Shown: piece after piece, positions 1 to 4,986 of the stretch
Numbering within the stretch: the first letter of the stretch is position 1
Layout: every line of letters starts with the position of its first letter
NCBI GenBank assembly: GCA_021807465.1
Contig: JAKBCX010000145.1
Span: forward strand, 1 to 5,199
Direction of reading: 5' to 3'
Length of the DNA: 5,199 nucleotides
DNA from: Pseudomonadota bacterium
GTDB lineage: Bacteria > Pseudomonadota > Alphaproteobacteria > Acetobacterales > Acetobacteraceae
Position numbers and translations under genes: made by a program
Notes under the pieces: generated by a model
Told to the model about the DNA's origin: nothing
Seen by the model: only the letters and a program-made list of their open reading frames with translations
Databases searched by the model: none

Positions 1-115
1 GGGCTTCCTGTTCTTCCAGCGTGTTCCAGGCGCCGCAGGCCTCGCAGCGCCCGGCCCATTTGGGAAAAACGCTGCCGCAGGCCGAGCAGGCGAAGGTTTT
101 TACCGCCCGCGCCAA
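1..115 (-). CDS. radA: DNA repair protein RadA, N-terminal fragment (runs off left edge)
   Basis: RadA (Sms) is a RecA-like ATPase and branch-migration helicase that works with RecA in recombinational repair in the cytoplasm. Only the first 38 codons are in the window, but they contain the diagnostic N-terminal zinc finger: Cys10-x2-Cys13, then ten residues, then Cys24-x2-Cys27, with the family-typical stretch FPKWAGRC between the pairs and ACGAWNTLEEQE after them. The start chosen is TTG at 115-113, because it gives the usual RadA beginning (MARAVKTFAC). An AGG lies five bases upstream, and no ATG is available in frame nearby. The gene begins one base after the TAA of the preceding binding-protein gene, so translation is probably coupled. 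The ATPase and Lon-like domains would lie beyond the edge. Identity is secure from the zinc finger; the exact start is less so. Confidence 0.92.
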   Translation of the reverse strand, partial: MARAVKTFACSACGSVFPKWAGRCEACGAWNTLEEQEA

Positions 116-116
116 A

Positions 117-1151
117 TTAGCCTGGCTGCCAGCCGCAGGTTTTGGCGAGATAAGCCAGCATTGTGGTTTGCGCCGCGGGCTGCAGGGCAAGTGTTTTCAG
201 TGCGCCGCCCAGCACAGGGGCGGGTTGCAACGTAATGGCGCTGGCCGAGGCCGCGGCGGACAGGGCCAGGCTGGCGGTGGCGCTGGTGGCGGCCTGAATC
301 CAGCCCTTGGCGACGGCGGGGGCGGTAAGGCGCGGCAGAACGACAAGGAAGTCGAGCTGCGCCGCCGTAGCCGCGGCCAGATAGGCGGTGTTGATGGCTG
401 GCGAGGCGGCGGGGCCGAGGCTGGAGGCGGTTTGCAGGCCGGGCAGCAGCGAAACTGGCCCAATGCTGCCATTGGATTGCAATTCGCCAATATCGAAAAA
501 CGGGGCGGCGCCGGCAGCGGTGAGCGAGGCAACATCCTCTGGCACGCCTTCGCCGCATAAAAACACCGCATCCACCTCGCTGGCGGTAAAGGCGCGGATT
601 TTCGTGTCGGTATCGCGCATGCCAAAAACAGGGATGGTGGCAATGCCCAGCCGGGCCAGCCCGAGCATGCCGGCCAGGTCGTTACTCTGCGGCTTGTCGG
701 CGGCCAGGCGCAGCGGCGGCGCGGCGCGCAGCGCGTTAATGCCCGCGGCCAGCAGCGGGCGGCGCAGCATAAGCACGCCAGAATTCACCCCGGCCAGCAC
801 CGGCACCCAGCGCGTGGGGTCGAAATGCACGCGCGGATCGCCAGTGAGGTAGGCGATGAGCGCCGCGCCCGGCAATATGGCGGCGGTTTTGCCGTCGGGT
901 GGCACCAGCGCATCGAACTGGTTGGCGCCGCTTACACCGTCCAGCCCGCCTATGTTCTGGATGTTGACCGAGGGGGTTCCGGGCAAAGCGGGCGAGAATG
1001 CCAGGGCGCAGGCATTGCCCCAGCGGTCGGTCTGCCCGCCGCGCGGCCCGGCAATCAGCAGGTTAAGGGGCGTGGCGGCCGGGGCTGCCTTGGCCAGGGC
1101 GGGGCAGACCAGGGCGGCGCCGCCGCTGCCCAGCAGGAACCGGCGTTTCAT
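117..1151 (-). CDS. Bug/TctC-like periplasmic substrate-binding protein (orphan)
   Basis: 344 residues, close to the usual length of about 325 for Bug-family solute receptors of tripartite tricarboxylate transporters. The N-terminus (KRRFLLGSGGAALVCPALA) is an export signal. Arg3-Arg4 followed by hydrophobic residues resembles a Tat signal, but Sec is also possible. Cleavage is likely after an AxA near residues 20-25. The mature protein has the family's ligand-loop signatures in order: P-x-G-G-x2-D at residues 36-42, and a Gly-rich loop at 68-75 followed by PPDGKT at 84-89. The middle and C-terminal parts are alanine-rich and divergent, so no ligand can be named. ATG at 1151 is preceded by AGGAA about six bases upstream. 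No tctA/tctB-like membrane genes are in the window; the neighbours are apt (47-base gap) and radA. It could be a receptor serving a transporter elsewhere, or a binding protein with a sensing role. The family call is fairly firm; the function is open. Confidence 0.83.
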   Translation of the reverse strand: MKRRFLLGSGGAALVCPALAKAAPAATPLNLLIAGPRGGQTDRWGNACALAFSPALPGTPSVNIQNIGGLDGVSGANQFDALVPPDGKTAAILPGAALIAYLTGDPRVHFDPTRWVPVLAGVNSGVLMLRRPLLAAGINALRAAPPLRLAADKPQSNDLAGMLGLARLGIATIPVFGMRDTDTKIRAFTASEVDAVFLCGEGVPEDVASLTAAGAAPFFDIGELQSNGSIGPVSLLPGLQTASSLGPAASPAINTAYLAAATAAQLDFLVVLPRLTAPAVAKGWIQAATSATASLALSAAASASAITLQPAPVLGGALKTLALQPAAQTTMLAYLAKTCGWQPG

Positions 1152-1198
1152 CCGCTGTTCCTAGAATTGGCCGGGCTTATGTCCATTCCACGGGGCAT

Positions 1199-1714
1199 TC
1201 AGCTATCATACTGGATGAGCGCTTCAAACGGAACGTGCAATTTCTCCCGCCCGCCCAGGAAAGTCAGCTCGATGAGCGTGGCCGCCGCCACAACGTCCGC
1301 CCCCACATTTTGCAGCAGCTTTATGCCCGCCGCCATGGTGCCGCCCGTGGCCAGCAAATCGTCCACCACCACCACTTTCGCGCCCGGCGCAATGGCGTCG
1401 GACTGAATCTCGATGCGGTCCGTGCCATATTCCAGCGCGTAATCCAGCCCGATTATGCCGCCCGGCAGCTTGCCGCGCTTGCGCAGCATGACAAAGCCGC
1501 AGCCCAATTTAAGCGCCAGCGGCGCGGCCAGCAGAAATCCGCGGCTTTCTACCCCGGCCAGCACGGTGGGGTGATAGGCCCGCACCCTGTTGGCCAGACG
1601 GCCCATTGCCACCTGCCAGGCATCGGCATGGCGCAGAAGGGTTGAGATGTCGTAGAAAAGGATTCCCGGCTTGGGGAAGTCGGGCACACCACGGATATGT
1701 TCTTTCAGGTCCAT
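1199..1714 (-). CDS. apt: adenine phosphoribosyltransferase
   Basis: Cytoplasmic purine-salvage enzyme that converts adenine and PRPP to AMP and pyrophosphate. The 171-residue product matches the 170-183 usual for Apt. It shows the N-terminal segment [15 protein letters not shown] (13-27), the AGVESRGF segment (53-60) and the flexible-loop region RKRGKLPG (78-85). The type I phosphoribosyltransferase PRPP-binding motif [13 protein letters not shown] is at 114-126, with its acidic pair at Asp118-Asp119. The reading frame stays open 82 codons further upstream, but that extension runs over moaE and looks like shadow sequence. ATG at 1714 gives the normal Apt N-terminus and has a strong AGGAAGGG ribosome binding site starting 12 bases upstream. 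It follows moaE after 40 bases and precedes the Bug-like gene by 47. Nothing suggests a functional link to moaE beyond co-transcription. Confidence 0.97.
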   Translation of the reverse strand: MDLKEHIRGVPDFPKPGILFYDISTLLRHADAWQVAMGRLANRVRAYHPTVLAGVESRGFLLAAPLALKLGCGFVMLRKRGKLPGGIIGLDYALEYGTDRIEIQSDAIAPGAKVVVVDDLLATGGTMAAGIKLLQNVGADVVAAATLIELTFLGGREKLHVPFEALIQYDS

Positions 1715-1718
1715 GATT

Positions 1719-1747
1719 CCCTTCCTATAGCCGAGCCTGCCGAAGGG
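1719..1747 (-). promoter_or_regulatory. possible stem that pairs with the apt ribosome binding site
   Basis: In the transcript, CCCUUC (complement of 1742-1747) can pair perfectly with GAAGGG (complement of 1719-1724) across a 17-base loop. GAAGGG is part of the apt ribosome binding site, so the stem would partly mask it. Six base pairs with a long loop is a modest structure, and in GC-rich DNA it may arise by chance. The pairing is visible; any regulatory role is inference. Confidence 0.25.
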
Positions 1748-1749
1748 GC
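1730..1749. repeat. possible short dispersed repeat between moaE and apt
   Basis: The plus strand reads GAGCCTGCCGAAGG within this stretch. It closely resembles the GAGCCTGTCGAAGG type of short dispersed intergenic repeat that I recall from many proteobacterial genomes. It lies entirely in the 40-base spacer between moaE and apt, as such elements do. Only one copy is in the window, so the call rests on remembered resemblance and not on observed repetition. Confidence 0.4.
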
Positions 1750-1754
1750 AAACC

Positions 1755-2201
1755 TCAGAGCCAGGCTTTTGCGGCGGTTTCGTCGCTTTCCCGCGCTTCC
1801 ACCCAATGCGCGGTGCCATCCGCGAATTCCTCGGCCTTCCAGAACGGGGCGCTGGTTTTGAGCTGGTCGATGAGATAGGCGGTGGCCGCCAGCGCATCGG
1901 CGCGGTGGCGGCTGGAAGTGGCCACCAGAACGATGTTTTGCCCCGGCGTGAGGCGGCCAATGCGGTGGATGATGGTGCAACCCGAAAGCGCCCAGCGTGC
2001 CTCCGCCGCTTCCGCCAGCCGTTCCAGAGCCTTTTCCGTCATGCCCGGATAATGTTCCAGCCGCAAAGCCGCCAGCGCCCGCCCCCCGGCATCGCCGCGC
2101 ACCACGCCGATGAAGCTGGCCACCCCGCCCGCATTGGCGGAAAGTGCCGCAAGTTCGGCATTGGCATCGAAATCCCCAGGTTGAACGGCGATTTTGCGCA
2201 T
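1755..2201 (-). CDS. moaE: molybdopterin synthase catalytic subunit
   Basis: Large subunit of the MoaD2-MoaE2 molybdopterin synthase. It converts cyclic pyranopterin monophosphate to molybdopterin by adding two sulfurs delivered on the MoaD C-terminus. 148 residues, normal for the family. Visible signatures are FIGVVR (30-35), the [12 protein letters not shown] segment (48-59), HRIGRLTPG (79-87) and SSRHRADA (96-103). The [12 protein letters not shown] stretch (115-126) holds Lys115 and Lys122, with the same spacing as the active-site lysines of the E. coli protein (Lys119 and Lys126). The binding residues I can judge all look intact. Its ATG overlaps the moaD TAA by one base (TAATG), so the two subunits are almost certainly translationally coupled. 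No other moa genes are in the window. Confidence 0.97.
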   Translation of the reverse strand: MRKIAVQPGDFDANAELAALSANAGGVASFIGVVRGDAGGRALAALRLEHYPGMTEKALERLAEAAEARWALSGCTIIHRIGRLTPGQNIVLVATSSRHRADALAATAYLIDQLKTSAPFWKAEEFADGTAHWVEARESDETAAKAWL

Positions 2202-2452
2202 TACCCCCCCGTGACCGGCGGGAAAAAGGCAATTTCCCCGGCCGCGCCCAGCGGCGCGTCGAGGGGCTGGAATTCCTGGCCGATGGCGCAGCGTATCAGC
2301 GCCTCGTTGGCGAAGGCCGCCGCGTAGCCGCCGCCGCGCTGGCGAAGGCAGGCGATGAGCTGGCGCGGCGTGGTGACGCTGGCGGGCGGGGTAAAGACCT
2401 CTTCGCCTTGCCCGATTTTTTCGCGCAGCCAGGCGAAATAGAGGATACGCAT
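2201..2452 (-). CDS. moaD: molybdopterin synthase sulfur-carrier subunit
   Basis: 83-residue ubiquitin-like sulfur carrier of molybdopterin synthase. It ends in the diagnostic Gly82-Gly83, which is adenylated by a MoeB-type enzyme and converted to a thiocarboxylate before sulfur transfer in MoaE. The N-terminus MRILYFAWLREKIG is typical of MoaD, as is the block before the tail (GEIAFFPPVTGG, 72-83). The ATG is four bases after the stop of the upstream lipoprotein gene, and an AGAGGT ribosome binding site lies inside the tail of that gene. The stop overlaps the moaE start by one base. Length and motifs are complete. Confidence 0.96.
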   Translation of the reverse strand: MRILYFAWLREKIGQGEEVFTPPASVTTPRQLIACLRQRGGGYAAAFANEALIRCAIGQEFQPLDAPLGAAGEIAFFPPVTGG

Positions 2453-2456
2453 TATT

Positions 2457-2867
2457 TTACCTCTGGTGGCCCGGCACGGCGGGCGGCACTACTGGCGCGC
2501 CGTTTTGCGTGGCGTAGAGCGACGGGCTGAGATCGCCTTGGAGGGCTTTGTCCGGCGGCGGCGCCTCGCCGGGAGGGTAGGGCGAGGGCAGCGAGGGTGT
2601 ATAACCCTGGCCAAGCGGCAAATTGGCGTTTTTCTGCACTTCGCTCAGCGTCGGCATGGGCTGCACCGGGCCGGGCCAGACATCGCCCGGCTGTGGCTGG
2701 ATGACGGCAATTTGCGGGGATTGGCCAAGGGCGCGCTGCGCGGTTTCGCTGGTGGCGGCGGGTGCGTTGGGGTTGCCGAAGGGCCAGAACAGGTCGCGGC
2801 CGGCATGCTGCTCGCTGGCGCAGCCGGACAGCAGCAGCGCGGTGCCGAGAACGAGGGTCTTGCGCAA
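2457..2867 (-). CDS. small proline-rich lipoprotein of unknown function
   Basis: I do not recognise this protein as a named family. With the start chosen here it has 136 residues. A type II signal peptide MRKTLVLGTALLLSGC puts the lipidated cysteine at residue 16 (lipobox LSGC). Alanine at +2 suggests transfer to the outer membrane. The mature part has about 24 prolines in roughly 120 residues, including PYPPGEAPPP near 97-105, no cysteine after Cys16, and no predicted helix-rich core by eye. It is probably extended or disordered, perhaps a linker to the wall or an assembly partner. Start: a GTG at 2876 is in frame, but it lies inside the AGGAGTGA ribosome binding site (2880-2873) and cannot use it. 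TTG at 2867 is eight bases after AGGAG and keeps a full signal peptide. The gene sits between pgsA and moaD, four bases from moaD, so it is likely co-transcribed. Confidence 0.82.
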   Translation of the reverse strand: MRKTLVLGTALLLSGCASEQHAGRDLFWPFGNPNAPAATSETAQRALGQSPQIAVIQPQPGDVWPGPVQPMPTLSEVQKNANLPLGQGYTPSLPSPYPPGEAPPPDKALQGDLSPSLYATQNGAPVVPPAVPGHQR

Positions 2868-2872
2868 AATCT

Positions 2873-2880
2873 TCACTCCT
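2873..2880 (-). promoter_or_regulatory. ribosome binding site that decides the lipoprotein start
   Basis: AGGAGTGA on the minus strand is a strong match to the anti-Shine-Dalgarno sequence. The in-frame GTG (2876-2874) is embedded in it, while TTG at 2867 lies at a normal spacing of eight bases. This favours TTG as the initiation codon. Confidence 0.7.
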
Positions 2881-2896
2881 CAGGGGCGTTGCCCTG
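2881..2896 (-). other. small hairpin directly upstream of the lipoprotein ribosome binding site
   Basis: The transcript contains CAGGGCAACGCCCCUG, with five outer pairs (CAGGG with CCCUG), or six pairs if one base is bulged. It abuts the ribosome binding site at 2880. No U-run follows immediately, so it is not a convincing terminator. It may be incidental, or it may mark an RNA-processing or attenuation point in the 63-base gap after pgsA. Confidence 0.25.
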
Positions 2897-2930
2897 GTTT
2901 AGCCCAGTTGCCCGGTGCTGCAAATCAGCC

Positions 2931-3515
2931 TTATCCGGCGGGCGGGGGCGGCACGGCATGGCGCAGCCCGGCGGTGAGGTAATCCCAGCCCGTGATGAGG
3001 GTGAGCAGGGCGGCGGCCCAGAGCAGGGTGGCACCGAGCGTATCCATGGGCAGGAAGCTGAGGCCCATGAAGCGCGCGCCCTCATGCCCCAGCAGCAGCA
3101 GCCCCAGCGCGACCATCTGCACGCCGGTTTTCCATTTGGCGAGTTTGGTTACCGGCAGGCCCACGCGGATGCCGGCCAGATATTCGCGCAGGCCCGAGAC
3201 CAGAATCTCGCGCAGCATGATGACGATGGCGGGGTAGATGCCCAGGCCCGGCAGGTGGCCGAACCCGACAAGGGCCATGAGCGTGGCGCCCACCAGGAGT
3301 TTATCGGCAATCGGGTCCAGCATCCGGCCGAAATCGGACAGGAGCTGGCGCTCGCGGGCCAGATAGCCGTCGAAATAATCGGTAATGCCGGCGAGGGTGA
3401 AGAGCAGCGCCGCGCCAAAGGCTGACCAGGGCGCGCCAACCGAGACAAGCAGCACCAGCACCGGAATGACGGCGATGCGCGACAAAGTGAGGATGTTGGG
3501 CAGGTCGGTCAGCAT
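2931..3515 (-). CDS. pgsA: CDP-diacylglycerol--glycerol-3-phosphate 3-phosphatidyltransferase
   Basis: Inner-membrane enzyme that makes phosphatidylglycerophosphate from CDP-diacylglycerol and glycerol-3-phosphate, the committed step to phosphatidylglycerol and cardiolipin. 194 residues, usual for PgsA. The N-terminus LPNILTLSRIAVIPVL is characteristic. The full CDP-alcohol phosphotransferase signature is present: D46-x2-D49-G50-x2-A53-R54-x8-G63-x3-D67-x3-D71. It is followed by REILVSGLREYL (102-113) and KLAKWKTGVQM (124-134). Several hydrophobic segments are evident, around 15-27, 33-44, 76-101, 133-142 and 161-175. Two starts are possible: GTG at 3524 and ATG at 3515. ATG gives the family-typical MLTDLPN start; neither has a good ribosome binding site. 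A 19-codon frame upstream overlaps the ATG and may bring ribosomes to it. pgsA close to moaD-moaE is a familiar alphaproteobacterial arrangement. Confidence 0.96.
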   Translation of the reverse strand: MLTDLPNILTLSRIAVIPVLVLLVSVGAPWSAFGAALLFTLAGITDYFDGYLARERQLLSDFGRMLDPIADKLLVGATLMALVGFGHLPGLGIYPAIVIMLREILVSGLREYLAGIRVGLPVTKLAKWKTGVQMVALGLLLLGHEGARFMGLSFLPMDTLGATLLWAAALLTLITGWDYLTAGLRHAVPPPPAG

Positions 3516-3568
3516 TGCAGCCACAGTAACTGGTTTTGCGCGGCGGCGAAACCGGCTCTTTCGGCCAT
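3509..3568 (-). other. possible 19-codon leader frame overlapping the pgsA start
   Basis: In the 57-base gap after the TVP38-type gene, an ATG at 3568 opens a 19-codon frame. It ends in TGA at 3511-3509, overlapping the pgsA ATG in the arrangement ATGCTGA. The frame starts four bases past the upstream stop (TGA at 3575-3573), so ribosomes finishing that gene could reinitiate here and then again at pgsA, which lacks a clear ribosome binding site. The peptide is hydrophobic at its end and resembles nothing I know. The frame may be chance. This is an inference about translation, not evidence of a functional peptide. Confidence 0.25.
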
Positions 3569-3572
3569 TATT

Positions 3573-4250
3573 TCAGGCCGGGCGCAGTGCCCGCCCGAGC
3601 AGCCGCCCAAGGTATAAGGTAAGGCCCAGCGTGGCCATGGCGCCCAGGGCGATGAGGGCGAGGTGGATGGTCCGGCCAGCGCCCGCTGGCAGGGCCGCGC
3701 CATAGGCGCCCAAGGCGCCGAGCGCGACATAGCCGGACAAGGTCGGCAGCGAGGCTAACGTGCCGGTAAGGTAGGCGGGAAAGCCGATGCCGGAGAGGCC
3801 GAGAGCGTAAGAGGTGAGAGAGAACGGCATGACCGGCGAGACGCGCAGCAGCGCCACCAGCCGCCAATCTTGCTGGCCGAGCGTGGAATCCAGCCGCGCC
3901 AGCTTGTTGCTGCGGGCCAGCATGGTGGCGATGGAAGGGCGCAGCCAGGAGCGGCTTAGCCCGAACGCCGCCGCCGCCCCGGCCATGCTGCCAATGGCGC
4001 TGGCCGCGAAGCCTGCCTCCAGCCCGAAAATGGCGCCCGCCGCGAGGCCCAAAAGCCCGCCGGGTATGACACCAGCCAAGGCGGCGAGGAAGAATAGAAA
4101 CGCGATGGCGGCAAGTCCCGCAAACCCGGCGCCGCGCAAGGCGCTTTCTCCGGCCATGACCCAGGCCGCAAGGCGCGGCCCGGCCAGCAGGCTGATGGCC
4201 ACCGAGGCGAGGGCAAGGCCGGCCAGAAGGAGCAGGTATTTAGGCCGCAT
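3573..4250 (-). CDS. TVP38/TMEM64 (VTT/DedA-like) family inner-membrane protein
   Basis: 225-residue polytopic membrane protein of the TVP38/TMEM64 group (SNARE-associated Golgi domain, Pfam-type VTT; E. coli relatives YdjX and YdjZ). Family members are linked to lipid scrambling or transport and envelope homeostasis, but no substrate can be read from the sequence. Hydrophobic segments are visible at about 5-23, 42-60, 61-76 (re-entrant loop GVIPGGLLGLAAGAIFG), 83-98, 164-187 and 196-216. The second family block LLRVSPVMPFSLTSYALGLSGI is at 134-155, including Arg136, Pro139 and Pro142. ATG at 4250 is preferred to the in-frame TTG at 4256. It lies inside the end of the glycosyltransferase gene (11-base overlap), so translation is probably coupled. 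Location between a glycosyltransferase and pgsA fits an envelope-lipid role, which is inference. Confidence 0.9.
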   Translation of the reverse strand: MRPKYLLLLAGLALASVAISLLAGPRLAAWVMAGESALRGAGFAGLAAIAFLFFLAALAGVIPGGLLGLAAGAIFGLEAGFAASAIGSMAGAAAAFGLSRSWLRPSIATMLARSNKLARLDSTLGQQDWRLVALLRVSPVMPFSLTSYALGLSGIGFPAYLTGTLASLPTLSGYVALGALGAYGAALPAGAGRTIHLALIALGAMATLGLTLYLGRLLGRALRPA

Positions 4251-4986
4251 GGGCAAACAGGCCGCTTTTGTGCAGCCCCCAGCGCGCCAGCCGGAATTTC
4301 ACCCCGGTTTCCAGCACGCCCAGGCCATAGGTTACCGAGCGGGAGAAATTGATGGACGAGGCCTCGGCGAAATAGCGGGTGGGGCAGGAAATTTCGCCGA
4401 TATTCAGGCCAGCCCAGGTGGCCAGGGCCAGCATCTGGTTGTCGAACACGAAATCATCCGAACAGGGTGAAAGGTTGAGCTTGCGCAGGGCCGCCGCCGA
4501 CCAGGCGCGGTAGCCCGTGTGATATTCGGAGAGCTTCAGGCCGAGCAGCAGATTCTCCGCGAAAGTGAGGGCGCGGTTGGCGATATATTTATAAAGCGGC
4601 ATGCCACCCTTGAGCGCGCCCGTGCCCAGAATACGGGAACCCAGCACCGCATCGTAATGGCCGGAGGCGATCATGGCCGCCATGGCCGTGACCAGCTTGG
4701 GGGAATACTGGTAGTCCGGGTGCAGCATCACCACAATGTCCGCGCCACGGGCCAGGGCCTCGGCGTAGCAGGTTTTCTGGTTGCCGCCATAGCCGCGGTT
4801 TTTTTCGTGCACCAGCGTATGGATGCCGAGCTGGCGCGATAATTCGGCCGTATTGTCGCGGCTGGCGTCGTCTGTGAGGATGATGTCGTCCACAACATCG
4901 CGCGGGATTTCCGCAACCGTGCGCTCCAGCGTGCGCGCGGCGTTATAGGCGGGAAGGATGATGCAGATACGCTGCCCGCCGAGCAT
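4240..4986 (-). CDS. family 2 glycosyltransferase (DPM1/GtrB-like catalytic domain)
   Basis: 248-residue GT-A fold glycosyltransferase. Motifs in order: ILPAYN (10-15), the nucleotide-binding acidic pair in TDDAS (38-42), and NRGYGGNQKT (63-72). HPDYQY (89-94) holds the DxD-equivalent Asp91. Later come LGSR (115-118), HTGYRAW (156-162), which probably contributes to acceptor or catalytic-base binding, and DDFVFDNQML (177-186). This pattern is that of polyprenyl-phosphate-type or EPS/lipid-associated GT2 enzymes. Unlike GtrB or ArnC it has no C-terminal transmembrane segments, so it should be soluble or peripheral on the cytoplasmic side of the membrane. Donor and acceptor sugars cannot be told. 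The ATG overlaps the stop of the preceding oxygenase gene by one base (TGATG) and has no ribosome binding site of its own, so it depends on coupling. The 3' end overlaps the membrane protein gene by 11 bases. Confidence 0.94.
   Translation of the reverse strand: MLGGQRICIILPAYNAARTLERTVAEIPRDVVDDIILTDDASRDNTAELSRQLGIHTLVHEKNRGYGGNQKTCYAEALARGADIVVMLHPDYQYSPKLVTAMAAMIASGHYDAVLGSRILGTGALKGGMPLYKYIANRALTFAENLLLGLKLSEYHTGYRAWSAAALRKLNLSPCSDDFVFDNQMLALATWAGLNIGEISCPTRYFAEASSINFSRSVTYGLGVLETGVKFRLARWGLHKSGLFAHAA

Noticed and set aside
1152..1198. Possible promoter in the apt/binding-protein gap (TGGACA, 16 bases, TAGGAA)
   Set aside because: The -10 match is poor and coincides with the ribosome binding site of the binding-protein gene. 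The gap looks like an ordinary intra-operon spacer.
825..1406. Plus-strand open frame of 193 codons across the start of the binding protein and the end of apt
   Set aside because: It lies opposite a clear Apt C-terminus and a clear signal peptide; its composition is that of a complement artefact.
1721..1750. Possible sigma-70 promoter before apt (TTGCCC, 16 bases, TATAGG on the minus strand)
   Set aside because: Each box matches only four of six positions, and the -10 box overlaps the apt ribosome binding site, leaving almost no leader.
1715..1960. N-terminal extension of Apt by 82 codons
   Set aside because: The extension lies over moaE in another frame and is unlike any Apt. The ATG at 1714 has a strong ribosome binding site and the normal family N-terminus.
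2881..2896. Rho-independent terminator after pgsA
   Set aside because: The stem is short and no U-run directly follows it; the next feature is a ribosome binding site.
2466..3425. Long plus-strand open frame of 319 codons opposite the lipoprotein and pgsA
   Set aside because: It is antisense to two well-supported genes, has the low-complexity Gly/Arg/Gln composition of GC-rich shadow frames, and shows no recognisable motif.
3814..4470. Plus-strand open frame of 218 codons opposite the membrane protein and glycosyltransferase
   Set aside because: Both minus-strand genes have diagnostic motifs here; the plus frame has none.
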